This document shows, piece by piece, positions 58,921-64,000 of a DNA stretch of 64,000 nucleotides. The stretch is from Nipponacmea schrenckii. Taxonomy: Eukaryota > Mollusca > Gastropoda > Lottiidae. The notes below the pieces were generated by a model, which ran no database searches, was not told the DNA's origin, and saw only the letters and a program-made list of their open reading frames with translations. The translations under genes and the position numbers were made by a program. Within the stretch, counting starts at the first letter, position 1; each line of letters starts with the position of its first letter. Location: contig JAUJPP010000006.1 of the NCBI GenBank assembly GCA_030562195.1, forward strand, positions 3,410,001 through 3,474,000, written 5' to 3'.

Positions 58921-58947
58921 TATTATTATTATTATTATTATTATTAT
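58921..58947 (+). repeat. (TTA)n tail of LINE
   Basis: About nine TTA units on the plus strand, that is (TAA)n/(AAT)n at the 3' end of the minus-strand LINE; such microsatellite tails are typical of CR1-like elements. Confidence 0.9.
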
Positions 58948-61900
58948 ACAACATATTTATAGTGCACCCTTTCAATAACGTGTTCAGGGGCACTTTACAA
59001 TAAACTGATAAAAATCTATAACAATAATTACAGTACAGTAAAATACAATTAAAATTGATAATTTAAGAGTTGGCTTATAATAAAATAAATTAATAAAAAC
59101 TAGATAAAATAAATTGAATAATAAAAATATAAGATTTAATTATTAAAAGCTTGATTAAAAAGATGAGTTTTGAGGTTTTTCTTAAAAGCAATAAAAGATG
59201 TACATGTGCGAAGTATAAAAGGTAGTTTATTCCATAAAACTGGTGCCTGAAAACTAAAAGATCTTTGTCCATATGAAACCAGCTTTACAGAAACTGGTTT
59301 TAAAAGTAATTTATCAGCTGATCTCAAGGTACGACTTGGAGTATAGATATCTATTAATTCAATTAAATATAAAGGAGCTAAATTGTGTAGACATTTAAAA
59401 GTTAACAATAAGATTTTGAACTCAGTGCGATATTTTACAGGTAACCAATGCAAATCAGACAGTACAGGAGTAATATGATCAGTTCGTTTCAGTCGAGTTA
59501 TCAGTCGTGCAGCTGTGTTCTGAACACGTTGTAGCTTATCTAAAAGTTTTGAAGGTAAACCAATCAATAAAGAATTAAAATTATTTAATTATTATTAATT
59601 ATTTAGTATTGTCTATGGACAGATATTTTCGAATTTTACCAATATTTCTAATATTAAAATTACAAATTTTACAAACATTATTGACTTGTGCCTCCATGTT
59701 CAAATGAGAATCAACTATAACACCAATGTTCCTAGCAGTCAATGACGGATCAATTGTGGCATTTCCAATAATGATAGAACTCTTATAACAATTTGTTTTA
59801 CTAATCTGGTGCTTTGAACCTAAAATCATATACTCTGTTTTATCATCATTCAATTCAAGAAATTCTTGGACATCCATGATCTGATTTCCGATATGCAGCT
59901 TTCAAGATGACATTTTGATAATTTAAAAGAGACAGGAGACAAAGGGTTAAAAGAAATGTACAGCTGGGTATCATCCGCATATAAATGAAAATTTAAACCA
60001 TACTTTCTAACAATGTCACCTAATGGTGAAGTGTATAAGGTGAATAAAATGGGACCTAAAACCGATCCTTGAGGAACGCCATAAATTAAAACTGACTCTG
60101 AAGAAGATTTACCATTTACTAAAATGCATTGTTTTCTGTTTGTAAGATAACTTTGTATGAGTGCTAGAGCATTGCCTGAAATACCAAATCTATTTTGTAA
60201 TCTGTTTACAAGTGTAGAGATATCAACCGTATCAAATGCAGAAGATAAATCCAGAAGTAGTAGAATTGAACATTTTTTTTATCAATATCAAGTAGAATAT
60301 CATTAAACACACGAATTAAGTAAGTTTCGGTGGAATGGTGTCTCTTGTACGCACTCTGAAAAGCTTCAAATAAATTGTTATCTGCTATATAACTTTTCAA
60401 CTGAGAAGCAATGTATTTTTCTAGCAATTTGGAAATAAAACTTAAATTTGAAACAGGTCTGTAGTTTTTTAAAACATTAGAATCAAGCGAAGGTTTCTTA
60501 ATTAAGGGTGTTACATAAGCTAGCTTAAATATATTAGGAACAGTTGCTGATTCTATACAAGAAATTATAATGTTACATATTATAGGGGACAATTCATCAA
60601 TACAGTTTTTCAAGATAGGTGTAGGTATGGGGTCTAGAGCACATGACTTTGGGGCTGTGGAACTAATGAGTTTTTTCATGTCAGTGGAGTTAATGAACTT
60701 GGAATCATTTAAAGTACAATCTGTCTTATCAATGTCAAATTGGTTTGCATTGAATGTAAAACTGTTATTAATAGCTTCCAGTTCACTTCTGATTTTTAAT
60801 ATTTTGGAAGAGAAAAAGTCTGAAAATAAATTGGCTAAAGTTTCGTCATTCTCACAGTCTGGGAGTATGTTTTTTCCAGCATTATGTTCAAGAAGTATAT
60901 TCACAACTTTATAAAGATCTTTTTATTGATTTGTACTATTAATAATTTTAGCAGAAAAATATTCACATTTAGCATTCTCAATTAATTTAGTCACATTATT
61001 TCTGTGTTCTCTGTAAATGTCTTTGTGGATTTGCAGTTTGGTTTTCCTCCATTTTAACTCAGCCTTATTACGATCTCTTTTGGCTTCGAGAATTGAGTTG
61101 TTAAACCATTGAGTATTTGGGCGTAAGATAACAGATTTAGTTTGTAATGGGAGAATCGAATCAAGTATTTCAGTAAGTTGGGCATTGTATTGAAGGGCTT
61201 GTAAATTTACATCTGTTGACTGATTTCGAGCTAAATCTGACGAAGATATAATGGTTTTCAATTCACTGATGTTCAATTTTTTGTACTTTCTAAATTTTAG
61301 TGTCTTTCTAATTGGCTCTTGTTTAGCTAGGTCGATGTTAAAAGTTACAGGATAATGATCGGATAACAACTTGTCAGAAACATTTATACCACCTATGTTA
61401 AAGCCACTATCATTAGAAGTGATGACTAGATCTAAAACATGTCCATGGTTGTGTGTTGAAGTTTTTACATGCTGTATAAGATTTCTGCTGGTGAGAATAT
61501 CCTTGAACTCATTGGCCGTACTGTAATAATAATAATAATAATAAACTCTTTATTTTACATGGGTCAGAATTAGGCCCAATACACAAGGACATGGTCCTGT
61601 CTCACATTCAGCCCATGGGGCAATACATTGGAAAAAAAAAAAAAAAAAAAAACGAAAATACATAATATCTCAATATACAATTCGTCTGAAATACTAAAAA
61701 TACACAAGTACATGTGTATCAAATGGACAGATATATGTTACGGCGATCAAGTCCATGACCACAAAATAAATATACAATACTCCACGTACAATTTGTTTCA
61801 AAAAACACAAGTACATGTGCATGAAATGGACAGATTGTCAACCTACAGTTTGTTTATAAAATGGATGTAATATATAGTTCCCGCGGCCATGCACACGACC

Positions 61901-63029
61901 GCAGAAAATCACGTATTATTTCGACGTACAATTTATTTTAAAATACACAATTACATGTGTAAATAATGGACAGATTTATCTTCCGGCGATCAAGTACATG
62001 ACAGCAAAAACCATATATAATTTCAATGTACAATTAGTTTTAAAATACACAAGTATATGTGTATAAAATGGACAGATTCATCATTCTGCGATCAAGTACA
62101 TGACCACAAAAACCAAGGAATAGACAAGTACATCTGCATGAGACGATCAGACATCAAAACATACATAAAAAAAAAAAAAAAAAAAAAAAAAAGAATTGCC
62201 AAAGCGTCAGTGCATGTGCTGCGAGCGAGCGAGAGTTATCTATGTGTATGTTAAAGTCTCCAAAAATTATAGTCAAACAGTTAGAGGTAAAAAAGTGATC
62301 CAAAAAAAGACTGAATTCTTCAAAGAACCTTTGGCATAGATTAACATTTGGTGGGCGGTATATAGTCACAATTCTGACAGTTTCACGTGTGAATTTACAA
62401 TAACAGTCAAGTATTTCAAAAGATTCAAAATTTCTATGATGTGTTCTCTTACATTTGATGGATGATCTGAGGATAAGGGCTACACCACCTCCACGAGAAC
62501 CTCTGGCACAATGCTCAATCACGTAGCCGTCAGGAACCAAGGCCGCCAATATCGGGGAGTCAGAGGCATCACCTTTCAGCCAAGTCTCAGTTATCCCTAT
62601 GACATCAAATTCACTTTCACTAATGAAATCATTCAAAGCTGTTGTTTTGTTTTTTACTGACCTGGCATTAACTAATCCAAATGAAGTTTCTTGTTTTAAG
62701 GCTAAGTTTGTAGAAGAACATTTTATTGACACTAAGTTCTTGTTAACTACAGATGTGTTGTTTTTTGTTGAATCTGTTCTATGTTGGATGAGTGGAGTCA
62801 GATTTAGGTAGTTGATATTATTTGGTTCATGATATGTGTTACTGGTTGGTCGGTAAGTTGAAATCACCTTTATAAATTTCACAGCTTTTCTACCACCTCT
62901 CTTACTTCTTTTTGTCTTTTTAAATACAAATATACCAAATTGCCGAAGAGTTGATTTTAACTCACTGTCAATGTTCACATTTTTATTGTTAAGAGAAAAC
63001 AAACATTGCTGACTGTATGACCAACCCAT
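58948..63029 (-). mobile_element. CR1/L2-type LINE, frameshifted
   Basis: Minus-strand ORF2 in pieces. 63029-62230: apurinic endonuclease (FGLVNARSVKNK, ITETWLK, GGGVALILRS, IFGDFNIHID). 61510-60923: end of the endonuclease domain (SDHYPVTFNID) and linker. 60904-60206: reverse transcriptase (LKNYRPVSNLSFISKLLEK, AFQSAYKRHHSTET). 60200-59880: GVPQGSVLG near 60075 and the YADD catalytic motif near 59980. 59877-59136: thumb and C terminus (LQRVQNTAARLITR, LHWLPVKYR, LWNKLP). The 3' end carries a short stem region near 58960-59000 and the microsatellite tail. A frame break falls at a T run near 60275, and the element is split by a nested insertion at about 61524-62225. No ORF1 is seen upstream. 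It lies upstream of the visible exons of the YWTD gene, perhaps in an intron. Confidence 0.88.
61524..62225 (+). mobile_element. nested non-autonomous insertion in the LINE
   Basis: Interrupts the LINE between the GDFNIHID and NEFKDIL codons. It starts with (TAA)n and the dispersed tail sequence shared with 21707-21915 and 31785-32215, then an A run, then three to four degenerate units of about 105 bp (GATCAAGTACATGACC, ACAAGTACATGTGTAT, AAATGGACAGAT), and a long A run at 62167-62192. Borders are approximate. Confidence 0.65.
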
Positions 63030-63500
63030 TGATCACAGTTCAGTTTTTTGAGCACTAATTACTTAATTCATTAGATAGCACTATTGAAAAGAAGAAAATT
63101 GTCTATAGTTTAAAAAATAATCCATAAAATAACTTTTCATGCACAAAATCCTTTAGAAAAATCCTTCACAAACACATGTATCTAAAAATAATTAGGTTCT
63201 TAAACTTTAAAACAGAGTAATTGATAAAAATATCAGAGAGCTCCACAAGCAGCTACCAAGCGCAAGGGAGATAATAATGAAAGCATTTATAGATAACCAA
63301 GGTCAATGACATTGGACCTTGTTAACTAAAATTAAAAAAAAAGGTCATGTTCAAGAAATATGACATCAAATATTCAAAATAGCTTTCCAAGCAAGGTGAT
63401 ACGCCCACTGATTAAAAACTTGACAGTACAGTAACAATCAGCGGAATGAGATGTTAAACCTTCGATCATACACAACTTTTCTAGGGTGATAAATGTACAA
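63030..63500. other. non-coding LINE upstream flank
   Basis: No frame, exon or named repeat recognised; possibly LINE 5' untranslated sequence. Confidence 0.4.
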
Positions 63501-64000
63501 TATTAGTAAGTTTCACTAAAGTTCGTCCAGAAATGTACCAAGGCAATAACTCATTATAGAGTTTTCGGTATTTTTGATTCTTAATATGGTTCGACCTTGG
63601 GTGATTACAAACAATTTCAATTTCAAGTTTTTTCAAAATCTGTTATTGTATTTTGTAGAGAGTTTACGAACCAAATATCGAACCAGTTTTAAGAACAAGG
63701 GCAATAATTCATATTAAATATTTTGCAATATATTTTGTTTCCTATCGCGTTCATCCTTGGGTGATGTTTAATAACTTAAGTCAGTTTTGTCAAAGTCTGT
63801 AAAAAAATTGCCTTCTGGAGTATTTACAAGCTTAAATTTTCATAAGTTTTCAAAACCAAGGGCAATAACCGATACTAAATACTTTTCAAATTAACTGTTC
63901 ATTAATAGGGTTCATCCTTGGGGGTTTTAAAAAAACTCATGTCAAGTTTCACCAAGACCCAGAAAGAATTGTGCTTTCCAGAGTGTTTGAAAGCTAAGAT
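63501..64000 (+). repeat. about 157-bp degenerate tandem repeat
   Basis: Three units with AAGGGCAATAA, GTTCATCCTTGGGTGAT-like and TTTCACCAA-like segments, running off the window. Same general style as 23150-23590 and 38870-40620. Confidence 0.7.

Overview
The window is eukaryotic: genes are split by GT-AG introns, and much of the sequence is AT-rich tandem satellite, tRNA-derived SINE and CR1-like LINE. The genes are metazoan, and dispersed repeats such as the GTCCGTCG-type arrays resemble those I associate with molluscs. I therefore infer a mollusc or other lophotrochozoan; species is not determinable here.

Left end (1-9100). A small secreted cysteine-rich protein gene occurs twice (exon 2 at 621-985; complete gene 7189-8540) inside a direct duplication of about 1.1-1.2 kb. 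Between the copies lies a decayed mobile element on the minus strand: an intact single-BIR gene (1071-1610), a decayed second BIR copy, a small hypothetical gene, and a frameshifted Polinton/adintovirus-type protein-primed DNA polymerase B (3156-6785). The promoter side of the complete secreted gene carries three tandem kappaB-like plus MEF2-like modules, two of them with a CRE-like site.

Centre-left (9100-29600). A five-exon RNF24/RNF122-like membrane RING-H2 gene runs on the minus strand (11722-16254); one intron holds a 53-bp satellite, and an orphan first exon of the secreted family lies in another. A complete nine-exon FBXW4 orthologue follows on the plus strand (19382-25558). A single-exon cysteamine dioxygenase (ADO, 28518-29255, minus) lies head to head with BIN3.

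Centre-right (29583-53700). BIN3 (BAR protein) starts with an 8-nt first coding exon and continues to 32955. Then comes a 500-N gap, a 17.6-kb contig carrying two exons of an SLC39A13 (ZIP13)-like zinc transporter, a second 500-N gap, and the terminal BIN3 exon (52542-52688). Two further BIN3-like exons lie on the opposite strand at 53035-53660. Gene order here is therefore rearranged or mis-scaffolded. The inserted contig ends in about 7 kb of unusual non-coding repeats.

Right end (53800-64000). Two adjacent satellites (22 bp and 26 bp) precede the 3' part of a minus-strand YWTD-propeller receptor-like gene (55811-58684), which may use alternative last exons. A decayed CR1/L2-type LINE (58921-63029, minus), itself broken by a nested insertion, lies upstream of the visible exons. 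Mollusc-type dispersed repeats fill the edge.

The host genes are unrelated housekeeping or signalling genes. The most unusual module is the rapidly diverging secreted cysteine-rich family with an immune-type promoter, interleaved with a BIR-bearing viral-type element.
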